Below are positions 16,592-25,975 of a stretch of 64,000 nucleotides of DNA, piece by piece. A model generated the notes under the pieces. It was not told the DNA's origin, did not search any database, and saw nothing but the letters and a program-made list of their open reading frames with translations. Within the stretch, counting starts at the first letter, position 1. Each line of letters begins with the position of its first letter. The position numbers and the translations under genes were made by a program. The stretch comes from AP-15 sp963790875 (GTDB lineage Bacteria; Pseudomonadota; Alphaproteobacteria; ATCC43930; CGMCC-115725): positions 1,426,001-1,490,000 of the forward strand of contig CAWBQT010000003.1 in assembly GCA_963790875.1 (NCBI GenBank). The letters are read 5' to 3'.

Positions 16592-17466
16592 CAGGCGTCT
16601 CTCCCCCGGATGATTGGGCGGATGATTGGTGAGAGGCGCCGCCAGCCGCTCGCCGCGACGAGCGAAGCCCCGAAAAGCAATCCCGCAATCAGCACGATTG
16701 CCGGGCCGGAGGGCAGATTGCGGTGATAGGAAACGAGCAATCCGGCAACCGACGCGATGAACCCGAAGCCGGTCGCGAGCACCATCGACGCGGCGGCACC
16801 TAGCCCCCAGCACCGTGCCGCCGCAGCCGGCAGCAGCATCGGTCCGATCGCCAGCAGCGTGCCGAAGGCTTGGAAGCTCGCCACGAGCGCCAGCACCACC
16901 AATGCCTGGAACACCGCGCCGTAAGGCGCACGCGCCCCGGCAGCGCGGAGAAAGGCGGGATCGAACGCGCCGACCGCCAGCGGCCGGTACAGTGCCGCGA
17001 TCGCCAGCAGGATCACGCTCGCCGCAGCGGTAATCTGTTCCAGCGCCCGCTGGTCGATCGCCAGCACGGTGCCAAACAGCACACGCATGACGTCGACGTT
17101 GCTGCCCCGCCACGCCACCAGGAGGACGCCGAGCGAGAGGGCGACGAGATAAAAGGCCACGAGCCCGGCGTCGCGCCGCGCCCGCCCGCCGGTAATCAGC
17201 CCGGCGAGCGCCGCCACGGCCGATCCGCTCGCCAGCCCGCCGAGCGACAGCCACGCCGGCGACGGGCCGGCATAGAGAAACCCGACCGCAGCGCCGGGCA
17301 TCACCGCATGCCCGAGCACATCGCCATCGAGGCTCATGCGCCGCAACAGCAAGAGCGTCCCGACCGCCCCGTTGGCCAGCGCCAGCGCCAGGCACGCGAC
17401 CAGCGCCGCCCGCATGAAGGCCAGGCTTGCGAACGGTTCGACGACCAGCGCATAGACCGACATCAT
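16591..17466 (-). CDS. Metal ABC transporter permease (ZnuB/MntB family)
   Basis: 291 residues, eight or nine hydrophobic segments. The ABC-3 family signature RRMSLDGDVLGHAVMPGAAVGF lies near residues 41-62, followed by the coupling region (GLVAFYLVALSLGVLL). Inner-membrane channel of the zinc/manganese-type importer. It overlaps the ATPase stop by four bases (ATGA) and the binding-protein start by one base. Gene order is ATPase, permease, binding protein. Confidence 0.9.
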   Translation of the reverse strand: MMSVYALVVEPFASLAFMRAALVACLALALANGAVGTLLLLRRMSLDGDVLGHAVMPGAAVGFLYAGPSPAWLSLGGLASGSAVAALAGLITGGRARRDAGLVAFYLVALSLGVLLVAWRGSNVDVMRVLFGTVLAIDQRALEQITAAASVILLAIAALYRPLAVGAFDPAFLRAAGARAPYGAVFQALVVLALVASFQAFGTLLAIGPMLLPAAAARCWGLGAAASMVLATGFGFIASVAGLLVSYHRNLPSGPAIVLIAGLLFGASLVAASGWRRLSPIIRPIIRGRDA

Positions 17467-18152
17467 GCCGCCATCGCCGGCAATGCCGCCTCGGTCGGAC
17501 CCCAGGCGAGGCAGCGTCGTGCCAATACCAGGGTCGACGGAAAGTGCGCCTGCACCAGGGCGAGGTCATGCAGCACGGCGATCACCGTCCTACCCTCGCG
17601 GTGCCAGCGCATCACCTGCCCGAGCAGCACCGACAGCGTACTCGCATCGACCGCGGCGAACGGCTCGTCGAGCAGAATAACCGTGGCGTCCTGCAGCATC
17701 AGCCGCGCGAACAATGCCCGCTGCAGCTCGCCGACCGAGAGCTCTCCGATCTGCCGGCTCGATCTTCCGGTCAACCCGACCGTCTCGGCCGCGGCCGCCG
17801 CGCGCCTTCGCAAGCCGCTGTCGGGGGCGCGGAAGGCGCCGAACTCGCGCCAGCCGCCGAGCGTAATCAGCTCGGCCACTGTCAGCGGATAGTCGCGGTC
17901 GAGTGCCGCGAGTTGCGGCAAATAGGCCAACCGGCGTCGCGCCGCACAAGTCACGACCCCCCCGGCGAGCCGGACGACGCCGGCGATCGCCGACAACAGC
18001 GTGCTCTTGCCCGCCCCGTTCACTCCGACAACGGCCGTCAGACTGCCCGCGACGAACCCGCCGCTCACCGCCTCCAGCGCGATGCGCCGGCCATAGCGCA
18101 CGGTGACGTCGCGCAGCACGACGCTGCCATCAAGCGCCCCATCAAGCGCCAT
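17463..18152 (-). CDS. Metal ABC transporter ATP-binding protein (ZnuC family)
   Basis: 229 residues. Walker A GVNGAGKSTLL (about 43-53), signature LSVGELQRALFARLML (ABC motif), Walker B VILLDEPFAAVD and the H-loop AVLHDLALV are all present. First gene of the importer operon, starting at ATG 18152. No obvious Zur or MntR box was recognised in the 200 bases upstream. Confidence 0.9.
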   Translation of the reverse strand: MALDGALDGSVVLRDVTVRYGRRIALEAVSGGFVAGSLTAVVGVNGAGKSTLLSAIAGVVRLAGGVVTCAARRRLAYLPQLAALDRDYPLTVAELITLGGWREFGAFRAPDSGLRRRAAAAAETVGLTGRSSRQIGELSVGELQRALFARLMLQDATVILLDEPFAAVDASTLSVLLGQVMRWHREGRTVIAVLHDLALVQAHFPSTLVLARRCLAWGPTEAALPAMAA

Positions 18153-18241
18153 GGATCCGACGAGGCAACCATGCCCCCTCCGTACCGGGCCGCCGCGCCA
18201 CTTCAGTGGCCTGTTTCAGAAGTTCGTAGCATTCGCATCTC

Positions 18242-18310
18242 CCGTCGTCCCGGCGGAAGCCAGAGACCCAGGGCAGACATGGATACCGGCTTTCGCCGGT
18301 ATGACGAAGG
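18242..18310. repeat. REP-type palindromic repeat
   Basis: Contains the perfect stem-loop ATACCGGC-TTTC-GCCGGTAT (18283-18302) and an opposing arm CCCGGCGGAAGCC (18250-18262). The same core is found at 23277 and 43188. It fills most of the 370-base gap between znuC-like and the cyclase gene, in which I see no coding gene. Confidence 0.7.
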
Positions 18311-18522
18311 AATTGGGACTGCGATCAGGGCAAATCAGGGCCGTCGGATTATGAAAAGGATTCCTCGACCCTAGCGTAGTTTTGCAACGGCGGGTATCGC
18401 GCCGCCAAGCGTTCGCCCATCTCTCGGTTAAGACGAGGGTGGTGCGAACTCGCCGAACACGGCATTCTGCGGGCAAGCGCCTATTCGCAAGCGGGGCGCG
18501 GAACGAGAGGGGAGAAGCAGCC

Positions 18523-19545
18523 ATGAGAATCGCCGGCCTCGCCGCCTGCATCGGTCTTTCGGTCGTGTCGCTGGTGGTCCTGTCGGCGCCGGCTTCGGCA
18601 GAGGCCGACTGCAAGGCTGTCGTCGCACCCTCGCCGTTCGGTCCGGACGATCAGACCGGGGCGACCAACCGCATTACCCCGGCAGTCACCAAGGCCGCCG
18701 CCGCCGAGATCCAGACCGGCGTCGTCACGCCGATGGCCAACGTGCTGGTCGACGGCGTCCCGCTCTTCGGCACCCGCTTCAGCAAGACGATCCTCAGCAG
18801 TTTTGCCGTCATACCGGGTGCCGAATTCGGCAAGAACAAGCTGAGTTATATGGAAGACACCTATCTCAGCCAGAGCCATGTCGGCACCCATATCGACGGG
18901 GTGGGCCACATCGGCATCCAGGACTGCTACTACAACCAGACGCCGATGGGCAAATACGTCACGCAGAATTACCTGAAACGGCTCGGCATCGAACACATCA
19001 AGACGTTTGCGACGCGCGGCGTCATCATCGACCTGGTGAAGGTGTTCCAGGCGGCCGGCAAGCTGAAGCCGAACCCCGCCTGCCGGAACCCGTGCCTCGA
19101 TGGCGGCACGATGATCACCGAAGCCGATCTGCAGGCCGGGCTGAAGATGTACAACGTCACGTTGCGCGAGGCCGACGCGGTGTTCCTGAACACCGGCTGG
19201 GGCGACTTGTTCGCACAGTGGCCGGCCCAGAATGCAACCTACAACAAGGCGGAACCCGGCATTACCGAGTCGGCGGCGTTGTGGCTCGCCTCGCAAAAAG
19301 TCGTCGCGGTCGGCGCCGACACCTGGGCGGTCGAGGTGATTCCGGGCGAGAACAAGGACATCGCCTTCCCGGTGCACAAGACGTTGATCACCGATAACGG
19401 CATCCACATCATCGAGAATGTGCGCACCGACCTGATCGCGGCCGCCGCCGCGAGTTCGGGCCGGGCCACCTTCTTCCTGAACATGACCGTGCCGAAGGCG
19501 GTCGGCCTGACCGGCACCTTCGTCAACATCGAAGCGATCCAGTAG
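18523..19545 (+). CDS. Exported cyclase-family protein (kynurenine-formamidase-like metal hydrolase)
   Basis: 340 residues from ATG 18523, which follows GAGAGGGGAG. Signal peptide 1-26 (ending SAPASAEA). The cyclase-superfamily metal-binding motif HVGTHIDGVGH is at about 126-136, with the partner segment GWGDLF and ADTWAVEVIPGE downstream. Members hydrolyse amides or esters (N-formylkynurenine, isatin); the periplasmic branch has unknown substrates. The next gene starts two bases after its stop, so the two form an operon, which suggests import of a substrate or product. Confidence 0.85.
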   Translation: MRIAGLAACIGLSVVSLVVLSAPASAEADCKAVVAPSPFGPDDQTGATNRITPAVTKAAAAEIQTGVVTPMANVLVDGVPLFGTRFSKTILSSFAVIPGAEFGKNKLSYMEDTYLSQSHVGTHIDGVGHIGIQDCYYNQTPMGKYVTQNYLKRLGIEHIKTFATRGVIIDLVKVFQAAGKLKPNPACRNPCLDGGTMITEADLQAGLKMYNVTLREADAVFLNTGWGDLFAQWPAQNATYNKAEPGITESAALWLASQKVVAVGADTWAVEVIPGENKDIAFPVHKTLITDNGIHIIENVRTDLIAAAAASSGRATFFLNMTVPKAVGLTGTFVNIEAIQ

Positions 19546-19547
19546 GC

Positions 19548-20561
19548 ATGCTGCCGGGGCCGGGGCTGCGGCGCCGGTTTTTCCTCGCTGCGCTCCTCGC
19601 CTGCGGCCTCGCCCCAGCCAGGGCGGCGAGGGCCGTGGCGCGGCGCTTTCGGATCGCCTTCGCCAATCTCGATGAAGCGCCGGGCGTCACCCTGGAGGGG
19701 CTGGGGTTCACCGGTTACGACGTGCGGCGCAGCTTCGAGCTCGCGGCGCGCACCCTGCCGGTCGACATGCTCTATTTCGACAATGCCGGCGATCCTGGCC
19801 GCGCCGTCGCCAATGCCGAGGCCGCGATTGCCGCCAAAGTCGATCTCTTGATCGAATACAATGCCGATGCCGCGGCGAATGCCGAGATCGCCCGCCGCCT
19901 CGCCGGCGCCGGCATTCCGGCCCTGGCAGTCGTCGATCCGCTGCCGGGCGCGCCGCTCTACGGACCCGACAACCGCGCCGCCGGCCGTATCGCCGGGCAT
20001 GCGCTCGGCGCCTTTGCGCGCGACAACTGGTCCGGCGGGTCGCTGCTCGGCGTGCTGATCGGCGACCTCGCCGATCCCCCTCCCGCCGTCGGCGACCGCG
20101 TGCGCGGCATCACGGCAGGCGTTCGCGAGTCGCTGCCGACACTGAAACTCGCGCCGCTCGACACCGGTGGCCAGTCGGTCCGCGCCGACGCGCTGCTCAC
20201 GAAATTCCTGCGCACTGAGCCCGGCCAACACCTCTTGATCGCGACCCTCGACGACCTTTCGGCCGTCTACGCCAAGCGCGCCATCGAGATGAACCTGCGG
20301 CAGAGCGACTGCATCATCGTCAGCCAGGGGCTCGACCCGAACATTCACGGCGGCGTCACCGAGAAGAAGGAGATCGATCCCAACAACCGGGGTAGCGTCG
20401 TGCTCGGTTCGGTCGCCTACTACATGGACCGCTATGGCTACGACGTGCTGCCGCTCGCCATGCGCTTGCTGAACGGCGAGCCGCTGCCGCCGCGCACGGT
20501 GACGCAGCATATGCTGGTCACCGCCGAGAATGTTTTCCGGGAATACCCGCCAATCGAATAG
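19548..20561 (+). CDS. Periplasmic substrate-binding protein, sugar-type (type 1 fold)
   Basis: 337 residues. Signal segment 1-27 (FFLAALLACGLAPARAARA). The two-lobe ribose-binding fold is indicated by FRIAFANLDEAPGV, DVRRSFELAARTLPVDML, NAEAAIAAKVDLLIEYN and the hinge-side DDLSAVYAKRAIEM. Start two bases after the cyclase stop. No permease or ATPase gene follows, so it is an orphan receptor or works with a transporter elsewhere. Confidence 0.78.
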   Translation: MLPGPGLRRRFFLAALLACGLAPARAARAVARRFRIAFANLDEAPGVTLEGLGFTGYDVRRSFELAARTLPVDMLYFDNAGDPGRAVANAEAAIAAKVDLLIEYNADAAANAEIARRLAGAGIPALAVVDPLPGAPLYGPDNRAAGRIAGHALGAFARDNWSGGSLLGVLIGDLADPPPAVGDRVRGITAGVRESLPTLKLAPLDTGGQSVRADALLTKFLRTEPGQHLLIATLDDLSAVYAKRAIEMNLRQSDCIIVSQGLDPNIHGGVTEKKEIDPNNRGSVVLGSVAYYMDRYGYDVLPLAMRLLNGEPLPPRTVTQHMLVTAENVFREYPPIE

Positions 20562-21003
20562 ATATGAACTGAAACCGCGAGAAATCGCCCCTCGCCCTCC
20601 CGCTATCGCGGGCCCCTACGCGGGCCCCTCCCTCTCCCCGCTTGCGGGCTACGGTATTCACACAAATTCAAACAGTTCATGAACGGTTTGCGAGGACGAA
20701 AGCCGCCGGGTCGAGAAGCCCGCCCCCTTGATGGGGGAGGGTTTGGGAGGGGGTGAACACCGCCGCCCTCGTCGAGGCAATGGATGAGAGCAAGCAGGCG
20801 GCGGTCGCCGGTTCACGGCGCGGAGTGTTGGCCTCGGCGCCATCACCCCCACCCCGGCCCGCCCCCATCGAGGGGGCGGGGGCGTGCTGTCGTCGGGCGC
20901 ATGAGACGTCTCGACGACTTTGGCGGCCGCCCGATCTGTGAATACCATAGGCAAGCAGGGACAGGGCTGGGGTGAGGGGCAGCGCCGGCCGTTGCACGGG
21001 GCG
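20562..21003. repeat. Intergenic region packed with G/C palindromes
   Basis: No gene. It carries several REP-like hairpins, including CCCGC-TATC-GCGGG (20600-20613), CCCCC-TTGAT-GGGGG (20723-20737) and GCCCCC-ATCGA-GGGGGC (20861-20877). The last two stand in inverse orientation about 120 bases apart. It separates two convergent genes, so the hairpins could also end transcription from both sides. Confidence 0.55.
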
Positions 21004-22554
21004 TTACACGATGCGGCTCGTCCGCTCGCCCCAATAGCGGTCGCGAAGCAGGCGCTTGTAGAGCTTGCCGGTCGGCGCCCGCGGCAATTCCTCTGCGAAG
21101 TCGATCGAGCGCGGGCATTTGATATGTGCCAGGTGCTGCCGGCAGAAAGCGATCAGCTCGTCGGCGAACGCGGCGTCGGGGCGGATGCCGGGCATCGCCT
21201 GCACCACCGCCTTGACCTCCTCGCCGAGATCGGCGTTGGGCACGCCGAACACCGCCGCGTCGGCGACCGAGGGATGGGTGATCAACAGGTTCTCGCATTC
21301 CTGCGGGTAGATGTTGACCCCACCCGAGATGATCATGAAGGTCCGCCGATCGGTCAGATAGACATAGCCGTCCGCGTCGACATAGCCGACATCGCCGACC
21401 GTGGTCATCGTCCCATCGGGCGAGCGCGCCTCGCTGGTCTTGACCGGGTCTTTGAAGTATTCGAACGGGCTTGCCGTCTTGAACCATAAGGTCCCCGGCG
21501 TACCGATCGGCACCGGCCGCATGTCCTCGTCGAGCACGTGCAATTCGCCGTCCAGCACGCGTCCGACCGTGCCGCGATGGGCGAGCCATTCGGCGCTGTT
21601 GCAGGCGACGAGACAGTGGCCTTCGGTGGCGGCGTAATATTCTTCGATGATCGGGCCCCACCATTCGATCATCCGCTCCTTGACCTGGACCGGACAAGGT
21701 GCCGCGCCGTGGATCGCGGTCTCGAGCGAAGCGACGTCGTAGCGCCGCCGGACTGCGTCCGGCAGTTTGAGCAGGCGCGAGAACATCGTCGGCACCAGCT
21801 GGCTGTGGGTCACGCGGTGGCGCTCGACGAGCGCCAGGAACTGCTCGGGATCGAAACGCTCCATGATGATCACCGAGCCGCCGATGCGGATCGTCAGACT
21901 GACCGCGGCCAGCGGCGCCGCGTGGTAGAGCGGCGCCGGCAACAGAAACACCATGCCGTCGCGGTAACGCCACGCCGCCGTAAAAAACGCGGCGATCGGC
22001 AAGTGCTGTCCCGGCGGGTTTTCCGGCAACGGCCGGAGGATGCCTTTCGGACGTCCGGTCGTGCCGGACGAATAAAGCATGGCGGTACCGAGCGATTCGT
22101 CCGGGATCGGCGCGTCTGGATAGGCATTCGTCGCGGCGTCGAGATTGATCACGGCAGCCCCGTCGCCCGACCCGTCGACGACGAGGCAGCGCGCGATCCG
22201 CGAACACTGCGCCATCGCCCGCAGCGCGACCTCGCGTTTGGCGGCCGATGTGATCAGGATCTTCGCCTCGCTGTTATCGAGAATGTAGGCGAGTTCGTCG
22301 GACGTCAGATACGAGTTGATGCAGGTGTAGTAGAGACCGGAGCGCTCGCCGGCGCCGCAGCATTCGACATAGCGGGCATGGTTCTCCATGAAGATCGCAT
22401 AATGATCGAGCCGGCCGAGACCTTGCGCCCGCAGGAAATGGGCGAGCCGGTTGCTGCGCCGCTCGAGCTCGGCATAGGTGACGGTGGCGCCGCTCTGCGC
22501 CATGATGACCGCCGGCTGGTTCGGCCGGATGCCGGCCTGCAGACCCGGATACAT
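21004..22554 (-). CDS. Acyl-CoA synthetase (AMP-binding, fatty-acyl-CoA ligase type)
   Basis: 516 residues from ATG 22554, directly preceded by GGAGGTGTG; the longer open frame upstream is not coding. The ATP/AMP motif LYSSGTTGRPKGI (P-loop) is near 163-175, then YYAATEGH (adenylate-binding), GDVGYVDADGYVYLTDRR (hinge, D-G-Y-x8-R) and PRAPTGKLYKRLLRD with the catalytic C-terminal Lys. It activates a carboxylic acid to its CoA thioester. Close to the FadD4-like 'acyl-CoA synthetase' group. Stands alone; substrate unknown. Confidence 0.9.
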   Translation of the reverse strand: MYPGLQAGIRPNQPAVIMAQSGATVTYAELERRSNRLAHFLRAQGLGRLDHYAIFMENHARYVECCGAGERSGLYYTCINSYLTSDELAYILDNSEAKILITSAAKREVALRAMAQCSRIARCLVVDGSGDGAAVINLDAATNAYPDAPIPDESLGTAMLYSSGTTGRPKGILRPLPENPPGQHLPIAAFFTAAWRYRDGMVFLLPAPLYHAAPLAAVSLTIRIGGSVIIMERFDPEQFLALVERHRVTHSQLVPTMFSRLLKLPDAVRRRYDVASLETAIHGAAPCPVQVKERMIEWWGPIIEEYYAATEGHCLVACNSAEWLAHRGTVGRVLDGELHVLDEDMRPVPIGTPGTLWFKTASPFEYFKDPVKTSEARSPDGTMTTVGDVGYVDADGYVYLTDRRTFMIISGGVNIYPQECENLLITHPSVADAAVFGVPNADLGEEVKAVVQAMPGIRPDAAFADELIAFCRQHLAHIKCPRSIDFAEELPRAPTGKLYKRLLRDRYWGERTSRIV

Positions 22555-22863
22555 CACACCTCCGAGCGTTGGAATCTGAAACGGGGCGTAACCGCGCAAT
22601 TCGGTGATCCTGCACCCAGCAGGAAGAGGCGATCCAACTTTTCTTTGGCCTGCGCCGCGGGACCGCCGGCCCCAGCGAGGCGGCAGCTCCGGCATCGAGT
22701 GACCCTTGTGCGCCGAAGAACGAACCCGCTCGCGCGGGAGGGGAGCGGCGGTCGCGGTCGGTGCGTTTTCGGCGGGGTGATGCGCGGTAGCGCGTGCCGG
22801 TAGGGGCGTCCGATCCCGAGCATCGAAGGTCCAGCAACCTTCGGCTCGAGAAAGGAACCCCTG
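22555..22863. other. Gap between acyl-CoA synthetase and recombinase remnant
   Basis: 309 bases without a supported gene. The right half is probably the end region of the IS91-type element, judging from its position just ahead of the recombinase start. I cannot place the exact element end. Confidence 0.35.
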
Positions 22864-23265
22864 ATGACCGCCGATCCCTCCCAACGGCCCGTCAGCCCAC
22901 TGCGGGCGCGCATGATCGAGGATATGACCGTGCGCGGCTTCAACGAGCACACGCGCCGCGACTATGTGCGACACGTCCGAGCATTCGCGGCCTTCATCGG
23001 CCGGTCGCCCGACACGGCAACGGCGGAAGATCTGCGTCTCTTCCAACTGCACCAGACGCGGAGCGGCATGCAGCCGCCGAGCATCAACAGCGCGGTCTCG
23101 GCCCTGCGCTTCTTCTTCACGGTGACGCTCGACCGGTCGGATCTGGCTCGCCGGCTCACTGTCGTACCGTATCCGCGGCGGATACCGGCAGTGCTCAGCG
23201 TCGAAGAAGTCACGCTGCTGCTGCGCGCGGCAACAGCGCCGAAGTACAAAGCGGCGTTCGCGACC
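22864..23265 (+). pseudogene. Tyrosine recombinase of an IS91-type element, C-terminus deleted
   Basis: About 134 codons remain. The SAM-like DNA-binding domain is clear: RARMIEDMTVRGFNEHTRRDYVRHV, then FIGRSPDTATAEDLRLF, and VLSVEEVTLLL, the start of the catalytic domain. The catalytic Arg, His and Tyr are missing because the frame runs at about 23265 into a REP palindrome and then transposase sequence. Such recombinase genes accompany IS91-family transposases. Confidence 0.82.
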
Positions 23266-23276
23266 GCCGGAGCCTG

Positions 23277-23294
23277 CCCCGGCGGAAGCCGGGG
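23277..23294. repeat. REP palindrome at the IS91 deletion junction
   Basis: CCCCGGC-GGAA-GCCGGGG, a perfect 7-bp stem. It is the same core as the copies at 18250-18302 and 43188 and sits exactly between the recombinase and transposase remnants. Confidence 0.75.
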
Positions 23295-23295
23295 G

Positions 23296-23980
23296 CACGC
23301 GCTGGGTGCACTGCAAGCTCGGCTTCCTCCTGCCGCTGCGGGTGCTTTCCCGCTTGTTCCGGCGGCTTTTCCTGGCGGCGCTTGCCGATGCCCACGCGGC
23401 GGGCCGGCTGGCGTTCTTCGGCGAGATCGAGGGCCTCTGTCGTCGCGAGGCCTTCGCCGCGCATCTCGCACCGCTCAAGAGAAAGGACTGGTTCGTCTGC
23501 GCCAAGCCGCCCTTCGCCGGGCCGGAAGCAGTGCTCGCTTATCTCGCCCGTTACACCCATCGCGTCGCCATCGCGAACAGCCGGCTCGTTGCTCTCGACG
23601 AACGCGGCGTGACCTTCCGCTACAAGGATTACCGCCGCAACGGGCAGGCACGGTACCGCACAATGACGATCGATGCCGACGAGTTCATCAGGCGCTTCTT
23701 GCTCCACGTTCTGCCGAAGGGGTTTCATCGCATCCGCCACTACGGGCTGCTGGCCAGCGCCGGCTGCAAGGCCAACATCGCGCGCGCCAAGGAGCTGATC
23801 GCTGCCCCAATGCCGGAGGGCGAGCCGCCGGCAGCGCTCGACGCAGCCGATCCGGACGCCACGCCCGATCATCGCCCGCCGTGCCCGTGCTGCGGCGGCC
23901 GCATGCTCATTGTCGAGGTCTTTGGCCGCGGCGGCGCACCGCGCGGTCCACCGTCCTCCGGCGCCGACATCAGGGTTTGA
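23296..23980 (+). pseudogene. IS91-family transposase, N-terminus deleted
   Basis: About 225 codons of the Y2 transposase domain (PF04986 type): FFLPLRVLSRLFRR-like opening, LAYLARYTHRVAIANSRLV, VTFRYKDYRRNG and FIRRFLLHVLPKGFHRIRHYG, then a CPCCGG zinc knuckle near the end. The N-terminal zinc ribbon and the HUH motif are gone, so it cannot transpose alone. Confidence 0.85.
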
Positions 23981-24540
23981 TGCGATGACTATCCTTGTCC
24001 TCTCGTGGAAGCATCCCTCCGCCGGAACATCTCGTTCCCGGCGCCGCACTCGTTTCATCCCAGCGCCTCCAAACGCCAGCATGGCATCACCGACCAGTCC
24101 TCAATCAGGTCGTCGGCTACGGCAGCGGCAGCCCCTCCACAATCATCAGCGGCTTCCAGCTCTGAGCGGTCTTGGAAAAACCGTCCCCCGACAAAGCCGC
24201 GGCCACGTCAAATCCCTATAGACGGCCAAGCGCTCACCACTTTCCCGCGGGTTCGTTCTTCGGAGGCTTTCGGACGCCGGCCCTATACCGGGTCCACCGC
24301 TCACGTCCGGCCGGCATCCGAAACCCTTCATGAAACCGGCCATTCGCGGCGATTATCTAACCGCCTGGTTCGGTAACGCCATCAGGGACGTAGGAACAGA
24401 AGGCCGCCGCCTCGAGCCCGGTGCGATGTAAGCCCGGTTCGGCTTCTTCGCCGGGGAGCCATCGGCCTGAAAAGGTATCCACCGATCCGTGGGAGATCCT
24501 CTGATAGGCGAGAGGGCTCCGCTGGGCTCAAAGGTTATCG
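23981..24540. other. Right flank of the IS91 remnant
   Basis: No gene. It holds an inverted repeat TTTCGGACGCCGGCC / GGCCGGCATCCGAAA (24268-24282 and 24309-24323, 14 of 15 matching). This could be the terminal hairpin of the IS91-type element, whose ends carry such structures. The rest is unassigned. Confidence 0.4.
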
Positions 24541-25975
24541 TTATTTGCCGGATCGTACCCGCTCAGGCCTGGGCGATCGGGTACTTGGCGAAGATGCCTC
24601 GGCCCGCTTGAACGCCTTGTCGATCGCCTGTTCAGCCGTCATTCCGTTGGTCATGACGTCGAGCAGGCGACGCTGAAGACATGCTCGGAGTCGATCCTCG
24701 CCATGGCCGGGTTGAATGCCTGAAAGGGCGGCACGGTCGGATGGGTCGAGTCTCCTCGGAAAAAGCGGTGCGGTGCGGATCCTCATGGAACCAGAACGGG
24801 TCAGCTTCGGCGATTTCAGGCATTGGAATTACCCAGCGTCCAAGGCCGCCCTTCAAATATCGTTCAGCACGTTCCGCTGGATAGCGTACTTTAAAAAATC
24901 CCTCGCCACCGTAACGTTTTTCGCACCTTCGGGAATGAGGGCGCCAAAGACCGCCATTGGGCTCGGCAATTCCTTGCCGTCGTCGCCGAGGGGGAAACCG
25001 CGGGTCAAATGTCATCGTATTCCGCCTTGTTGTTGTAGACGGCGACTCGGGAAAACCCGTCAAAATCCATCACGACAAGCTTGGAGTGAACGCGTTGTTG
25101 TCGTCGGCATCGTTCCAGTTACGCATCCCGCGGCACATACCCTTTCTTATAGGCGGTGGTCAGTTTCGCGATCGCCTTGATCGCCGCCTCGCGAATATGC
25201 GGGTCCTCGGTGTGCAATTTGCCGTCGGGCGTGACCAGGCCCCTGCCGCCATAGGCCATCAGGAACCCTTGAAGTAGACCGCCCGGGTCGACCCCGTTGG
25301 CGGTCAACTGGTAGCCGTAGGCGTAGATGTTGCGCATGCCCTGCGCCCGCAACTTGTCCTGCACCGACATGAAAAAGTCGAGAAAGGCATCCCAGGTATT
25401 CGGAATGTCCCCGACCTTGTGCCCGGCCTTCTCGATCAGCGAACGCCAGATATTGAATGGAACTGCACTGCACTTCATCGAAACCGCATAATAAGCACGC
25501 TTTTTCAAGACATTGTTGTAGCTATAGGTGGCAGGCAGCGCGGTTTCGATATACAGCGATTTCATCGGCTCAACGATGTCGCTGACGTCGATGAGCTTGT
25601 CGTTCCACGCGTTAAGTGGAAGAAACGAGAAATCGGCATACTCCATTATGTCTGGAACGACACCCGTGGCCATCGCTGCGACCATCTTCTGCCGGAGCGG
25701 GGCGAACGGAAAGATGTTTTCCTCGATCTTGTTGCCGCTCGCCTTCTCGTAATCGGCGATCAGCTTTCTGAAGGCGACATCCTCCTCCTGGACGAAGCCC
25801 TGGGTTCACCACACCTCAGCGGTCGTCGCCGCGGCGTTGGCAATGTGCGGTCGCGCCAGGTTACCCGCGGCTACCAGCCCCAGAGAACCGCGAAGCACGG
25901 AACGCCGTGTCAGAGCCTTCGCCGACTCCCCGACTTCGCCGCCGGAGTGTTGGTTTTTCGTTCTTCGTCTTCATA
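24541..25975 (-). pseudogene. ABC transporter extracellular solute-binding protein (family 1), heavily degraded
   Basis: Pieces in three frames line up as one binding protein. A Tat-like start (LTRRSVLRGSLGLVAAG) is followed by EVW, a TGA where tryptophan is expected, and TQGFVQEED. A long clean stretch follows (PFAPLRQKMVAAMATGVVPD through NIYAYGYQLTANGVDPGGLL), ending in a stop at 25119. Shifted frames continue with GGLGRWVIPMPEIAEADPFW and DVMTNGMTAEQAIDKAFKRAEA, the typical C-terminus. At least one nonsense codon and several frameshifts exclude function. Sugar-type importers of this class normally sit with two permeases and an ATPase; none is present. Confidence 0.85.

Noticed and set aside
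16591..17569. Fusion of the metal-binding protein with an upstream 300-codon extension
   Set aside because: The extension is out of frame with the permease gene that clearly occupies this stretch; the binding protein has its own start and signal peptide at 16591.
22555..23505. N-terminal extension of the acyl-CoA synthetase to 833 residues
   Set aside because: The extension is low-complexity, overlaps the IS91 remnant in antisense, and a perfect GGAGGTG lies before ATG 22554.
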